Assembly (NCBI RefSeq): GCF_038050405.1 | Contig: NZ_CP150900.1 | Coordinates: forward strand, 1,674,001-1,738,000 | From: Paraburkholderia sp. IMGN_8 | Lineage (GTDB): Bacteria; Pseudomonadota; Gammaproteobacteria; Burkholderiales; Burkholderiaceae | Reading direction: 5' to 3' | DNA: 64,000 nt | Notes under the pieces: model-generated | Databases searched by the model: none | Seen by the model: only the letters and a program-made list of their open reading frames with translations | What the model was told of the DNA's origin: nothing | Program-made: the position numbers and the translations under genes | Part shown: positions 55,856-64,000 of the stretch, one piece after another | How the letters are laid out: each line of letters opens with the position of its first letter | How positions within the stretch are numbered: the first letter of the stretch is position 1

Positions 55856-56366
55856 CAGTGGGGCTGGGGAACGTGAGCGGCAAAAAAGCGCTCGAATGAA
55901 ACATCGCTGCGTTGACGTCGCTGCACGGTGGCTAACCGGAGACTGCAGCGGCGTCGACAGAGCGCGCCGTGGGCACCGCAATAGCGCCCGGGTGCGGCTC
56001 GGGCCTCGCAAAAGCCGGTCGGCCGGTCCGGGGCGCGATTCGAGGCGCAATTCTCGTCCGACTGTCACACTTTGAGAGTCGGCACGGTAGAATAGCGGCA
56101 ACCTGTTGGATAAGCAATTGCAGGCGATTGGCGTCTAACTTGCCTTGAACGGTCGGTCAACGCGTCGCCTTCGGTCGGTAACTTGCGATGAACTCGGTGA
56201 ATTGACCGGTAAATTCGTTCAACCGCATGCTTCGTCGTGCTTCTTGCGATTTTCAGCGATTGTTTCTCCAACAGGTTGTGCAAGACGCGAGGTCGCGCTT
56301 CCTATGAGCGCTCGCGTTCGAGCCCACTTGCACAGCCGTGAATTTCTTTCACACTTAGGGGCTTGT
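55856..56366. other. 511-bp divergent region between ppsR and ppsA
   Basis: Should hold both promoters. TAGAAT at 56088-56093 could be a plus-strand -10, but the upstream -35 candidates are badly spaced. A short repeated motif is seen, ACGGTCGGTCAAC (56147) and TTCGGTCGGTAAC (56170), a possible regulator-binding pair. The long open frames that run into this region from both genes lack homology. No independent gene is supported. Confidence 0.45.
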
Positions 56367-58772
56367 ATGACTAACGCAGTTACCGTCGCAAAGGATGAGG
56401 CGTATGTAGTTCCGTTCGAGCAGTTGCGGATGACCGATGTGGAAATTGTCGGCGGCAAGAACGCGTCGCTTGGCGAGATGATCAGTCAGCTCGCTCAAGC
56501 CGGCGTGCGCGTGCCGACTGGCTTCGCCACTACGGCGCTGGCTTTCCGTGACTTCCTGCATCACAACAATCTGACTGAACGCATCGCCAAACGTCTCGAG
56601 ACGCTCGACGTCGACGACGTGAAGGCGCTCGCCGAAGCGGGCAAAGAGATCCGTCAATGGATCGTCGATGCGCCGCTGCAGCCGCGTCTCGAAGCGGATA
56701 TCCGCGCAGGCTTCGACACCCTGCAAAACAGCTCGCCTGAAGAGCTGTCGTTTGCCGTGCGTTCTTCGGCAACGGCAGAAGACTTGCCGGACGCATCGTT
56801 CGCGGGTCAGCAGGAAAGCTACCTCAACGTGGTCGGCATCGACGACGTGCTCGATCGCATGAAGCACGTGTTCGCCTCGCTGTATAACGATCGAGCTATT
56901 TCCTATCGTGTCCACAAGGGCTTCACCCACGCGGAAGTCGCGTTGTCGGCGGGCGTGCAGCGCATGGTGCGCTCGGACGTCGGCGCGGCGGGTGTGATGT
57001 TCACGCTGGACACGGAATCGGGCTTCAAGGATGCGGTCTTCATCACGTCGAGCTACGGTCTGGGCGAAACGGTGGTGCAGGGCGCGGTGAATCCGGACGA
57101 GTTCTACGTCTTCAAGACCACGCTCGCTCAAGGCAAGTACCCGATCATCCGCCGTTCGATCGGCTCGAAGCTGATCAAGATGGAATTCACCAAGGCCGGC
57201 GAAGAAGGCCGCGTGAAGACTGTCGACGTCGCGCACGAACAGCGCAACCGCTTCTCGATCACCGACGAAGACGTGATCGAACTCGCGAAGTATGCCGTCA
57301 TCATCGAAAAGCACTACGAGCGTCCGATGGACATCGAGTGGGGCAAGGACGGCCGCGACGGCAAGATCTTCATTCTGCAGGCGCGTCCGGAAACGGTGAA
57401 GAGCCAGGCCGCGGGCAAGGCTGAGCAACGCTTCAAGCTGAAGGGCCAATCGAACGTGCTGGCAACCGGCCGCGCGATCGGTCAGAAGATCGGCGCGGGT
57501 CCGGTGCGCGTGATTCACGATCCGTCGGAAATGGACCGCGTACAGCCGGGCGACGTGCTGGTGGCCGACATGACCGACCCGAACTGGGAGCCGGTGATGA
57601 AGCGCGCTTCGGCGATCGTCACGAACCGTGGCGGCCGTACCTGCCACGCGGCGATCATCGCGCGTGAGCTGGGCGTGCCGGCCGTGGTCGGCTGCGGCGA
57701 CGCGACCGACGTGCTGAAGGAAGGCGCGCTCGTCACCGTATCGTGCGCGGAAGGCGACGAAGGCAAGATCTACGACGGTCTGCTCGAAACCGAAATTACC
57801 GAAGTGCAGCGCGGCGAACTGCCGCCGATTCCGGTGAAGATCATGATGAACGTCGGCAACCCGCAACTCGCGTTCGACTTCTCGCAACTGCCGAACGCAG
57901 GCGTGGGCCTGGCACGGCTCGAGTTCATCATCAACAACAACATCGGCGTGCATCCGAAGGCGATTCTCGAGTACCCGAACATCGATCAGGACCTGAAGAA
58001 GGCCGTGGAAAGCGTCGCACGCGGTCATGCATCGCCGCGCGCGTTCTATGTCGACAAGCTGACCGAAGGTATCGCGACGATCGCGGCGGCCTTCTATCCG
58101 AAGCCCGTGATCGTGCGTCTGTCGGACTTCAAGTCGAACGAGTACAAGAAGCTGATCGGCGGTTCGCGTTACGAGCCGGACGAAGAAAACCCGATGCTGG
58201 GCTTCCGTGGCGCGTCGCGCTACATCGCCGAAGACTTCGCTGAGGCGTTCCAGATGGAATGCCTCGCGCTGAAGAAGGTGCGTGAAGAGATGGGCCTCGA
58301 CAACGTCGAGATCATGGTGCCGTTTGTGCGTACGCTGAAGCAGGCGGAACGCGTGATCGGCCTGCTGGAGAAATTCGGCCTCAAGCGCGGCGAGAAGGGC
58401 CTGCGCCTGATCATGATGTGCGAAGTGCCGTCGAACGCGATTCTTGCCGAGGAATTCCTGCAATTCTTCGACGGTTTCTCGATCGGTTCGAACGACTTGA
58501 CGCAGCTCACGCTCGGCCTCGACCGCGACTCCGGTATGGAATTGCTGGCAGTCGATTTCGACGAGCGCGATCCGGCCGTCAAGTTCCTGCTGAAGCGCGC
58601 GATCGACACGTGTCTGCGACTGAACAAGTACGTCGGTATCTGCGGCCAGGGCCCGTCGGATCACCCGGACTTCGCGCAATGGCTGACCGATGAAGGCATC
58701 AAGTCGATCTCGCTGAACCCGGACTCGATCGTCGAAACGTGGCAGAAGTTGGCGAAGTCGTCGGCGAAGTAA
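56367..58772 (+). CDS. ppsA: Phosphoenolpyruvate synthase
   Basis: Converts pyruvate and ATP to PEP, AMP and phosphate in gluconeogenesis. The protein has 801 residues from ATG 56367. The N-terminal ATP-grasp domain has [20 protein letters not shown] and [20 protein letters not shown]; the swivelling domain has the phospho-His in [20 protein letters not shown]. The C-terminal PEP-binding barrel shows [47 protein letters not shown] and [11 protein letters not shown]. It is divergent from its regulator ppsR. A terminator follows directly. Confidence 0.97.
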   Translation: MTNAVTVAKDEAYVVPFEQLRMTDVEIVGGKNASLGEMISQLAQAGVRVPTGFATTALAFRDFLHHNNLTERIAKRLETLDVDDVKALAEAGKEIRQWIVDAPLQPRLEADIRAGFDTLQNSSPEELSFAVRSSATAEDLPDASFAGQQESYLNVVGIDDVLDRMKHVFASLYNDRAISYRVHKGFTHAEVALSAGVQRMVRSDVGAAGVMFTLDTESGFKDAVFITSSYGLGETVVQGAVNPDEFYVFKTTLAQGKYPIIRRSIGSKLIKMEFTKAGEEGRVKTVDVAHEQRNRFSITDEDVIELAKYAVIIEKHYERPMDIEWGKDGRDGKIFILQARPETVKSQAAGKAEQRFKLKGQSNVLATGRAIGQKIGAGPVRVIHDPSEMDRVQPGDVLVADMTDPNWEPVMKRASAIVTNRGGRTCHAAIIARELGVPAVVGCGDATDVLKEGALVTVSCAEGDEGKIYDGLLETEITEVQRGELPPIPVKIMMNVGNPQLAFDFSQLPNAGVGLARLEFIINNNIGVHPKAILEYPNIDQDLKKAVESVARGHASPRAFYVDKLTEGIATIAAAFYPKPVIVRLSDFKSNEYKKLIGGSRYEPDEENPMLGFRGASRYIAEDFAEAFQMECLALKKVREEMGLDNVEIMVPFVRTLKQAERVIGLLEKFGLKRGEKGLRLIMMCEVPSNAILAEEFLQFFDGFSIGSNDLTQLTLGLDRDSGMELLAVDFDERDPAVKFLLKRAIDTCLRLNKYVGICGQGPSDHPDFAQWLTDEGIKSISLNPDSIVETWQKLAKSSAK

Positions 58773-58872
58773 GCGTTTGAACAGCCGCCGATAAGCGGCT
58801 TGCATAACGGGCGGTGCGGTATGTCAACCGCTTGCTGCATCGCCCGGTAAAATGTGCCCGCTTCGTGCTATA

Positions 58873-58904
58873 AACACCCCGGTAGATCCGGGGTGTTTTG
58901 TTTT
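58873..58904 (+). terminator. Rho-independent terminator after ppsA
   Basis: Stem AACACCCCGG (58873-58882) and CCGGGGTGTT (58888-58897), loop TAGAT, followed by TTGTTTTG. It ends only two bases before the ribosome-binding region of the next gene, so downstream initiation must use readthrough or a promoter overlapping the hairpin. Confidence 0.85.
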
Positions 58905-58916
58905 GTGGAGGTCGAC

Positions 58917-59360
58917 GTGGCGCCAGGTGGATTGTTCTGGTGGATCGGGGCGGGCGTGCTTATCGCGCTGGAGTTGATGAGCGGCACGTTCTATCTGTTG
59001 ATGATCGCGTTGGGTTTTGTGGCAGCGGCTATTGCGCGCATTGCGGGCGCCGCCGCCGACCTTCAATTCGCGGTCGCCGCCGTGGTGGCGCTAGCGGCCG
59101 TGGTGATCTTGCGGCGCTCGGGCTTTGGCCGCAGACCGCGCAAGGAGGCGTCGCGCAACCCGGACGTCAATCTGGATATCGGTCAGACGCTGACCGTGCC
59201 CGCCTGGCATGAGCGCCGCGCGCGCGCCAATTATCGCGGCGCGGAATGGGACGTCGAACTGGCCGCTGGCGAGCCCGAAGACGCGCAGGTCTACGAAATT
59301 ACCCAGTTGCGCGGCAGTTGCCTCGTCGTCGTAGCAAGCAGACGCCCGACGGCGGCCTGA
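58917..59360 (+). CDS. NfeD family membrane protein
   Basis: Small inner-membrane protein of the NfeD short type, 147 residues. Three hydrophobic helices come first (LFWWIGAGVLIALELMSGTF, LLMIALGFVAAAIARIAGAA, AVAAVVALAAVVILRR), then a C-terminal OB-fold domain (VNLDIGQTLTVPAWHERRAR, ANYRGAEWDVELA). NfeD proteins pair with slipin/stomatin proteins, and one is encoded 70 bp downstream. The start is taken as GTG 58917 because GGAGGT (58907-58912) lies four bases before it; GTG 58905 is the alternative. Function is unproven; roles in membrane-domain organisation are proposed for the pair. Confidence 0.88.
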   Translation: MAPGGLFWWIGAGVLIALELMSGTFYLLMIALGFVAAAIARIAGAAADLQFAVAAVVALAAVVILRRSGFGRRPRKEASRNPDVNLDIGQTLTVPAWHERRARANYRGAEWDVELAAGEPEDAQVYEITQLRGSCLVVVASRRPTAA

Positions 59361-59430
59361 TCGTTCACAAGACACACCACACACGCACCATACACTCGCA
59401 ACTATTCGAACTACGGACGGGAGGGTAGCA

Positions 59431-60363
59431 ATGGATTCGACCATCGTCGGGGCGGTGCTTCTGATCATCGTGATCGTGCTGGCAGCGCAGACGCTCAAGA
59501 TCGTGCCGCAGCAGCACGCATGGGTGCTGGAGCGGCTCGGCCGCTATCACCGCACGTTGACGCCGGGTTTAAGCTTCGCGTTTCCGTTCGTCGACCGGAT
59601 CGCTTACAAGCACATCCTCAAGGAAATCCCGCTCGAAGTGCCGAGCCAGGTCTGTATTACGCGCGACAACACGCAGTTGCAGGTGGACGGCGTGCTGTAT
59701 TTTCAGGTCACCGATCCGATGAAGGCGTCGTATGGGTCGAGCAACTTCGTGTTCGCGATCACGCAATTGTCGCAGACCACACTGCGTTCGGTGATCGGCA
59801 AGCTCGAACTCGACAAGACTTTCGAGGAGCGCGACTTCATCAACCACAGCATCGTGTCCTCGCTCGATGAGGCGGCGTCGAACTGGGGTGTGAAGGTATT
59901 GCGCTACGAGATCAAGGATTTGACGCCGCCCAAGGAAATTCTCCACGCGATGCAGGCGCAGATCACCGCCGAGCGTGAGAAGCGCGCGTTGATCGCGGCG
60001 TCGGAGGGGCGCAAGCAGGAGCAGATCAATATCGCCTCGGGTGGGCGTGAGGCGGCGATCCAGAAGTCGGAGGGCGAGCGGCAGGCGGCGATCAACCAGG
60101 CGCAAGGGCAGGCGTCGGCGATTCTGGCGGTGGCTGAAGCCAATTCACAGGCGATTCAGAAGATCGCTGCGGCGATCCAGTCGCACGGCGGGATGGAAGC
60201 GGTGAACCTGAAGGTGGCCGAACAGTATGTGAACGCGTTCGCAAACCTGGCAAAGCAGGGCACCACGCTGATCGTGCCGGGCAACCTGGCGGATATGAGT
60301 TCGATGATCGCGTCGGCGCTGACGATCGTGAACAAAGGCAAGGGCGTATCGGACGTGCGCTGA
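59431..60363 (+). CDS. SPFH-domain slipin/stomatin (paraslipin, QmcA-like)
   Basis: Membrane-associated SPFH protein, 310 residues. One N-terminal hydrophobic helix (STIVGAVLLIIVIVLAAQTL) is followed by the SPFH domain, IVPQQHAWVLERLGRYHRTL to LEVPSQVCITRDNTQLQVDG, then a long coiled coil (ITAEREKRALIAASEGRKQE, AEANSQAIQKIAAAI) that drives oligomerisation. The C-terminus is YVNAFANLAKQGTTLIVPGN, typical of QmcA-type paraslipins. It forms a two-gene unit with nfeD. A strong terminator follows. Confidence 0.92.
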   Translation: MDSTIVGAVLLIIVIVLAAQTLKIVPQQHAWVLERLGRYHRTLTPGLSFAFPFVDRIAYKHILKEIPLEVPSQVCITRDNTQLQVDGVLYFQVTDPMKASYGSSNFVFAITQLSQTTLRSVIGKLELDKTFEERDFINHSIVSSLDEAASNWGVKVLRYEIKDLTPPKEILHAMQAQITAEREKRALIAASEGRKQEQINIASGGREAAIQKSEGERQAAINQAQGQASAILAVAEANSQAIQKIAAAIQSHGGMEAVNLKVAEQYVNAFANLAKQGTTLIVPGNLADMSSMIASALTIVNKGKGVSDVR

Positions 60364-60383
60364 GCGCCTCTATCCTTGCCGAA

Positions 60384-60416
60384 AAAAATGGCCCGCTGAG
60401 TGAGCGGGCCATTTTT
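60384..60416. terminator. Bidirectional terminator between slipin gene and smpB
   Basis: A-tract, stem AATGGCCCGCT (60387-60397), loop GAGTG, AGCGGGCCATT (60403-60413), T-tract. The symmetry suits both converging genes. Confidence 0.9.
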
Positions 60417-60519
60417 CGTTGAATCTTGCGTTGGAACACCCGGCAGTCGGCTAACGTAGCCAGCTAACACAGCCGGATAAAGCGCGGCAAATCCGCGCAC
60501 CGCGCGGCGCCAGTCAAGA

Positions 60520-60966
60520 TCATGTAGGCGAGCGCATCAAGCGCGCCTTTTCGCGTTCCCAATCGCGTTTCTTCTCGGTTTCACGTTTGTCGTGCATCTT
60601 CTTGCCCTTCGCCAGCCCGATTTCACATTTGACGCGGCCACCCTTGTAGTGGAAGTTCAGCGGCACAAGCGTATAGCCGCGCTGCTCGACCTTGCCGATC
60701 AGTTTGCTGATTTCCTCGCTGTGCAGAAGCAGCTTGCGCGTGCGCACCGGGTCCGGGTGGATGTGGGTGGAGGCCTCGGGCAACGGGCTGATGTGCGTGC
60801 CGATCAGGAACAGTTCGTTATCGCGGATGACCACGTAACCTTCCTTGATCTGGCCGCGCCCGGCGCGCAGCGCCTTGACCTCCCATCCTTCGAGCACGAG
60901 CCCTGCTTCATAGCGTTCTTCGACCGAGTAGTCGTAGAAGGCTTTTCTGTTGTCGATGATGCTCAT
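60520..60966 (-). CDS. smpB: SsrA-binding protein SmpB
   Basis: tmRNA partner in trans-translation ribosome rescue. The protein has 148 residues. Motifs are [59 protein letters not shown] and the basic C-terminal helix [20 protein letters not shown] that enters the empty mRNA channel. It is divergent from ratA-rnfH across a 100-bp gap, an arrangement conserved in many proteobacteria. No tmRNA gene was recognised in the window. Confidence 0.97.
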   Translation of the reverse strand: MSIIDNRKAFYDYSVEERYEAGLVLEGWEVKALRAGRGQIKEGYVVIRDNELFLIGTHISPLPEASTHIHPDPVRTRKLLLHSEEISKLIGKVEQRGYTLVPLNFHYKGGRVKCEIGLAKGKKMHDKRETEKKRDWEREKARLMRSPT

Positions 60967-61066
60967 GAATGGAAAGTGCCCAACTCGTTTAAAATCACGA
61001 TTTTAGCAAAGCGGGGCAAGGAAAGCCCGCGGCGCTTGTCCACCCTTGCCACGCGTTGTTCAATTT

Positions 61067-61504
61067 ATGGCAGATGTCCAGAAAACCGTGTTGATCCGCC
61101 ATTCGGCGGAACAGATGTTCGACCTCGTTACCGACGTCGCCGATTACCCCAATTTCCTGCCTTGGTGCGGGGGAGTCGAAATCCGCCGCCAGGACGAAAC
61201 CGGCATGGAGGCGAAGATCGATATCAACTTCAAGGGCATCAAGCAGCATTTCGCCACGCACAATAGTATGGAGCGGCCCACGCGTATCGATATGGAATTC
61301 GCGGACGGCCCGTTTCGCAAGTTCACCGGCTTCTGGCGTTTCACGCCGCTGCGGGCCGACGCCTGCAAGATCGAATTCGCGTTGCACTACGAATTTACCA
61401 GCATCATTCTTGAGAAGATTATCGGGCCGGTGTTCAGCCATATCGCCAACACCTTCGTCGAATCGTTTGTGAAGCGCGCCGATCAGCGCTACGGTAAGGC
61501 ATGA
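61067..61504 (+). CDS. ratA: RatA/COQ10 family (START-fold) protein
   Basis: A 145-residue START/polyketide-cyclase fold protein. Landmarks are HSAEQMFDLVTDVADYPNFL, PWCGGVEIRR, MEAKIDINFKGIKQHFATHN and the closing GPVFSHIANTFVESFVKRAD. In E. coli RatA is described as a toxin blocking 70S assembly. The eukaryotic homologue COQ10 binds ubiquinone, and a quinone-related role is at least as likely here. ATG 61067 is used; the frame opens at 61046 but homology begins at MADVQKTVLIRHS. It overlaps rnfH by four bases. Confidence 0.9.
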   Translation: MADVQKTVLIRHSAEQMFDLVTDVADYPNFLPWCGGVEIRRQDETGMEAKIDINFKGIKQHFATHNSMERPTRIDMEFADGPFRKFTGFWRFTPLRADACKIEFALHYEFTSIILEKIIGPVFSHIANTFVESFVKRADQRYGKA

Positions 61505-61833
61505 GCGCGCGCTTGTCGATTGAAGTCTGCTACGCGCTTGCCGACGCGCAAACGCTGATTGCCGTGGAGTTGCCCGAAGGCGCCACGGTGCAGCAGGCGC
61601 TCGACGCGAGCGGCATCCTGCAGCGCCACCCGCAGATCGATCTGACGAAGCAGAAGGTCGGCGTGTTCGGCAAGCTCAAGACGCTGGATACGGTGCTCGC
61701 CGATCACGATCGGGTTGAGATCTACCGGCCGCTTCTGGTGGATCCGAAGGTGTCACGTCAACGGCGGGTCGAGAAGACCCGCAAGGCGGGCTCGATCGAA
61801 GGCCGCCGCTGGCAGAACAAGGATTCGCGTTGA
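61501..61833 (+). CDS. rnfH: RnfH family ubiquitin-like protein
   Basis: A 110-residue protein of the RnfH (UPF0125) family with a beta-grasp fold. SIEVCYALADAQTLIAVELP and EGATVQQALDASGILQRHP precede KVGVFGKLKTLDTVLADHDR and VEIYRPLLVDPKVSRQRRVE. The basic C-terminal tail (KTRKAGSIEGRRWQNKDSR) is conserved in the family. The start is within the ratA stop (ATGA), so the pair is translationally coupled. Named after the rnf operon but its biochemical role is unknown; in E. coli the pair was once proposed as toxin-antitoxin. Confidence 0.9.
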   Translation: MSARLSIEVCYALADAQTLIAVELPEGATVQQALDASGILQRHPQIDLTKQKVGVFGKLKTLDTVLADHDRVEIYRPLLVDPKVSRQRRVEKTRKAGSIEGRRWQNKDSR

Positions 61834-61933
61834 GCGCATCTTGAGGCGGCGCAGCATTCAGGCGCCGACTCACACGCGCACTGACTCACTCGCGTGAACC
61901 GTTGCCGTGGCACGGCGCTGGCCGCGCCACAGT

Positions 61934-62911
61934 TCAATGCGCCGAAACCTGCGCTTTTTCCTCGATCGACGGCTCGCCGGACGAATCGTCGCCGGCATGC
62001 TGGCGCACCGACCAGCTCACGCCCGCCACCAGCAGCAGAATCGCCGCTGTTTCCAGCGGACGTGGCAGCCGCTGGTCGTAGATGAACGCGTAGAGCAGTG
62101 CAAACAGCGTTTCGAATACGATCAGCTGACCGGACAGCGTCAGCGGCAAGCGCTTTGACGCGGCATTCCACAGGCCATTGCCGAGCCACGAAGCGCCGAT
62201 CGCGAGAACCAGATTCAGCACCCAGAAAGTGTGCCAGCGATTGTCCGCGAGCGTGCTTTGCAGGCTGCCGGACGGCAACACGGCGACCACCAGCCACAGC
62301 GCCGCGCCGAGCGCGCCGGTCACCACACCCCATAGAACCGACCACTCGTTACCGCTGAAGTGCGTCTGACGCTGCAGGTAGCGTGAGTTTTCGACCGCGA
62401 ACCACGTCCAACAAGCCAGCGCGCCGACCGCGCAGGCGAGGCCGGCCAACTTCGTGACGATGCTCACGGGCGTGCTGTCCGCCACGGTAAACACGTCGAC
62501 GTTGATGCAGGCGATGCCCGCTATCACCATCATGAGCGGCCACGCGAGGCGTGCGAGCGGCACGGCGCCATGGTCCCGCCGGCCGAGCAGCGTCACCGTG
62601 ACCGGCAACACGCCGACGATCAGCGATGCCGGCGCGATACCGATCAGGTGGACGGCAGCCGTCAGCAGCAGGTAGTAGAGCAGGTTGCCGGCCAGCGCCA
62701 GCTTGACGAGCGCGCCGAGATCCTTGCGGGTCAGGCGTTTGACGAGCGAGCGCGCCATCGGCAGCGCGGCGGCCAGAGACACGATGCCGTACATCGTGTA
62801 GCGGCCCGCGCTCAGCAGCAGCGGAGAAAAATCGGGCAACACCCGCGGCACCAGAAACACCATGCCCCATAAGGCTCCGGCCATCACCCCATATGCCACA
62901 CCGCGCTGCAT
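61934..62911 (-). CDS. EamA/DMT family transporter
   Basis: Inner-membrane protein of 325 residues with about ten hydrophobic helices in two EamA repeats. It starts MQRGVAYGVMAGALWGMVFL at ATG 62911, with AGGGGC as ribosome-binding site; upstream in-frame sequence to 63121 is Arg-rich and unlike the family. Conserved landmarks include LLLTAAVHLIGIAPASLIVG, ACWTWFAVENSRYL, WLGNGLWNAASKRLPLTLSG and IYDQRLPRPLETAAILLLVA. The exported substrate is unknown. It converges with rnfH and is divergent from guaB. Confidence 0.87.
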   Translation of the reverse strand: MQRGVAYGVMAGALWGMVFLVPRVLPDFSPLLLSAGRYTMYGIVSLAAALPMARSLVKRLTRKDLGALVKLALAGNLLYYLLLTAAVHLIGIAPASLIVGVLPVTVTLLGRRDHGAVPLARLAWPLMMVIAGIACINVDVFTVADSTPVSIVTKLAGLACAVGALACWTWFAVENSRYLQRQTHFSGNEWSVLWGVVTGALGAALWLVVAVLPSGSLQSTLADNRWHTFWVLNLVLAIGASWLGNGLWNAASKRLPLTLSGQLIVFETLFALLYAFIYDQRLPRPLETAAILLLVAGVSWSVRQHAGDDSSGEPSIEEKAQVSAH

Positions 62912-63276
62912 CGACTGCCCCTGCAAAAAAACTGGAATGGTGCGGAGAATAGCCGGTCGGCGGGCGGCGCGTCTTGTTTGATTCTGCATTCGACCGCATT
63001 CAGTGGCTTCAGTGGCGTCTGGTGGCACTCGGTGGCGCATTTCGCCGGTTCGCTGTGGCTCGAGCGCCGGCAAATCCCGGCGCTCGTTCCGTCCGGCGGC
63101 CCGTTGCCTACGAACGCGCAAACGAAACCCGATCGAACCCGAGCCGAACGTGGAAGCGAAATCGACGTACCCGAAGTCGCGAAAAAAATCGCCGGAAATT
63201 CGCTAAGCTGCTGTTAGTGCAGTGAAAACCGGGGAGGTATCGCGTATAATTCGCTTTTGCGCCTATAGGATTTGCC
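62912..63276. promoter_or_regulatory. Divergent region with guaB promoter
   Basis: A good guaB promoter lies at 63222-63250: GTGAAA, 17-bp spacer, TATAAT (63245-63250), start expected near 63257, about 20 nt before the ATG. Further left, GTGGC recurs at 63003, 63012, 63022 and 63032 with near-helical spacing. Overlapping short frames in the gap look like shadows of biased composition and are not called. No promoter was recognised for the EamA gene. Confidence 0.7.
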
Positions 63277-64000
63277 ATGCGTCTGATCCAAACAGCACTC
63301 ACGTTCGATGACGTGCTCCTCGTCCCGGCCTACTCTGATGTTCTGCCGCGCGATACCAGCCTCAAGACCCGGCTGACCCGCAACATCTCCCTGAATATGC
63401 CGCTCGTGTCCGCCGCCATGGACACCGTCACCGAAGCCCGTCTCGCGATCGCGATGGCGCAAATGGGTGGCGTGGGCATCATCCACAAGAATCTCACGCC
63501 GGCCGAACAGGCGCGTGAAGTTGCCAAGGTCAAGCGTTTCGAATCGGGCGTCGTGCGCGATCCGATCACGGTGCCGCCGCAAATGAAGGTGCGCGATGTC
63601 ATCGCGCTGTCGCAACAGCATGGCATTTCCGGCTTCCCGGTCGTCGAAGGCGCGCAGCTGATCGGTATCGTCACGAACCGCGACTTGCGTTTTGAAGAGC
63701 GTCTGGACGAGCCGGTACGCAACATCATGACGCCGCGCGAGCGCCTCGTCACCGTCAAGGAAGGCACGCCGCTCGCCGAAGCCAAGGCGCTGATGCACAG
63801 CCACCGCCTCGAGCGCGTGCTGGTGATCAACGACGCCTTCGAACTGCGCGGCCTGATGACCGTCAAGGACATCACCAAGCAAACCGAACACCCGGACGCC
63901 TGTAAAGACGAACACGGCAAGCTGCGCGCGGGCGCGGCGGTCGGCGTGGGCGAAGACAACGAAGAGCGCGTGGCGCTGCTGGTGCAGGCAGGCGTTGACG
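63277..64000 (+). CDS. guaB: Inosine-5'-monophosphate dehydrogenase (3' end outside window)
   Basis: Rate-limiting NAD-dependent step from IMP to XMP in guanine nucleotide synthesis. The first 241 codons are visible. The barrel starts LTFDDVLLVPAYSDVLPRDT, then PLVSAAMDTVTEARLAIAMA and GGVGIIHKNLTPAEQA. The inserted Bateman module with two CBS domains is complete (MKVRDVIALSQQHGISGFPV; NIMTPRERLVTVKEG), and the barrel resumes at LRAGAAVGVGEDNEERVALL. The catalytic Cys loop lies beyond the window. ATG 63277 follows TAGGA. Confidence 0.95.
   Translation, partial: MRLIQTALTFDDVLLVPAYSDVLPRDTSLKTRLTRNISLNMPLVSAAMDTVTEARLAIAMAQMGGVGIIHKNLTPAEQAREVAKVKRFESGVVRDPITVPPQMKVRDVIALSQQHGISGFPVVEGAQLIGIVTNRDLRFEERLDEPVRNIMTPRERLVTVKEGTPLAEAKALMHSHRLERVLVINDAFELRGLMTVKDITKQTEHPDACKDEHGKLRAGAAVGVGEDNEERVALLVQAGVD

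Noticed and set aside
56088-56093. TAGAAT as a ppsA promoter -10
   Set aside because: The nearest -35-like hexamers are 10 or about 20 bp away, outside the workable range; kept only as a note in the region entry.
56355-58805. 816-codon open frame antisense to ppsA
   Set aside because: Strong codon bias of ppsA leaves the opposite frame without stops; no domain recognised.

Overview
The window is a contiguous piece of a high-GC beta-proteobacterial chromosome, most likely Burkholderia sensu lato (Paraburkholderia or a close relative). The evidence is the codon use and GC content, a small gene resembling the Burkholderia-restricted DUF2866 family, the dapC-dapD-yffB-dapE-prmB order, the rpsB/tsf/pyrH/frr/uppS/cdsA/dxr/rseP/bamA/skp/lpxD/fabZ/lpxA/lpxB/rnhB block, and the abundant CAAAGAAAGTAAG-type intergenic hairpins. 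Almost everything is core housekeeping. No tRNA, rRNA, CRISPR array, prophage or secretion-system cluster was recognised.

Layout: 1-2079, an RhlE-type DEAD-box helicase (3' end outside the window, long 5' leader) and an acyl-CoA-binding protein. 2080-4446, the only accessory region: a large inverted-repeat intergenic element (A-B / B'-A') interrupted by one IS110-family insertion sequence. 4526-7857, a tight tsaB-rimI-uracil-DNA glycosylase-DUF1853 operon. 7925-13246, thiD and lplT (minus), then alr, radA and a small DUF2866-like gene. 13271-16409, a CaiB-type CoA transferase and an ABC-F ATPase. 16545-23362, glutathione peroxidase, cardiolipin synthase and the lysine/diaminopimelate cluster with prmB. 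23806-32645, an EamA exporter, smc, zipA, ligA and def. 32753-38237, an RsuA/RluF-type pseudouridine synthase with a huge repetitive N-terminus, glnD and map (minus).

38734-55003 is the translation / isoprenoid / outer-membrane supercluster: rpsB, tsf, pyrH and frr for translation and UMP; uppS, cdsA and dxr for undecaprenyl phosphate, CDP-diacylglycerol and MEP-pathway precursors; rseP and bamA-skp for envelope stress and OMP assembly; lpxD-fabZ-lpxA-lpxB for lipid A; then rnhB and a SpoU methyltransferase. 55040-58772 holds divergent ppsR and ppsA. 58917-63277 carries an NfeD/slipin pair, smpB divergent from ratA-rnfH, a second EamA exporter, and the start of guaB, which is cut by the window end.

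The most interesting find is in the IS110 element. Its ends can be fixed at about 2390 and 3701 by comparison with the uninterrupted inverted copy of its target. The noncoding region upstream of the transposase folds as a bridge-RNA-like hairpin. The internal loops of that hairpin contain a 6-nt and a 7-nt segment that match the two sides of the element's own insertion site, on either side of a CT core. Joining the two ends in a circle would also build a near-consensus promoter (TTGACT, 17 bp, TATATT) reading into that RNA. The target lies in one arm of a multi-copy-type intergenic hairpin, a parallel to IS621 targeting REP elements. All of this is read by eye and needs covariance and copy-number checks.
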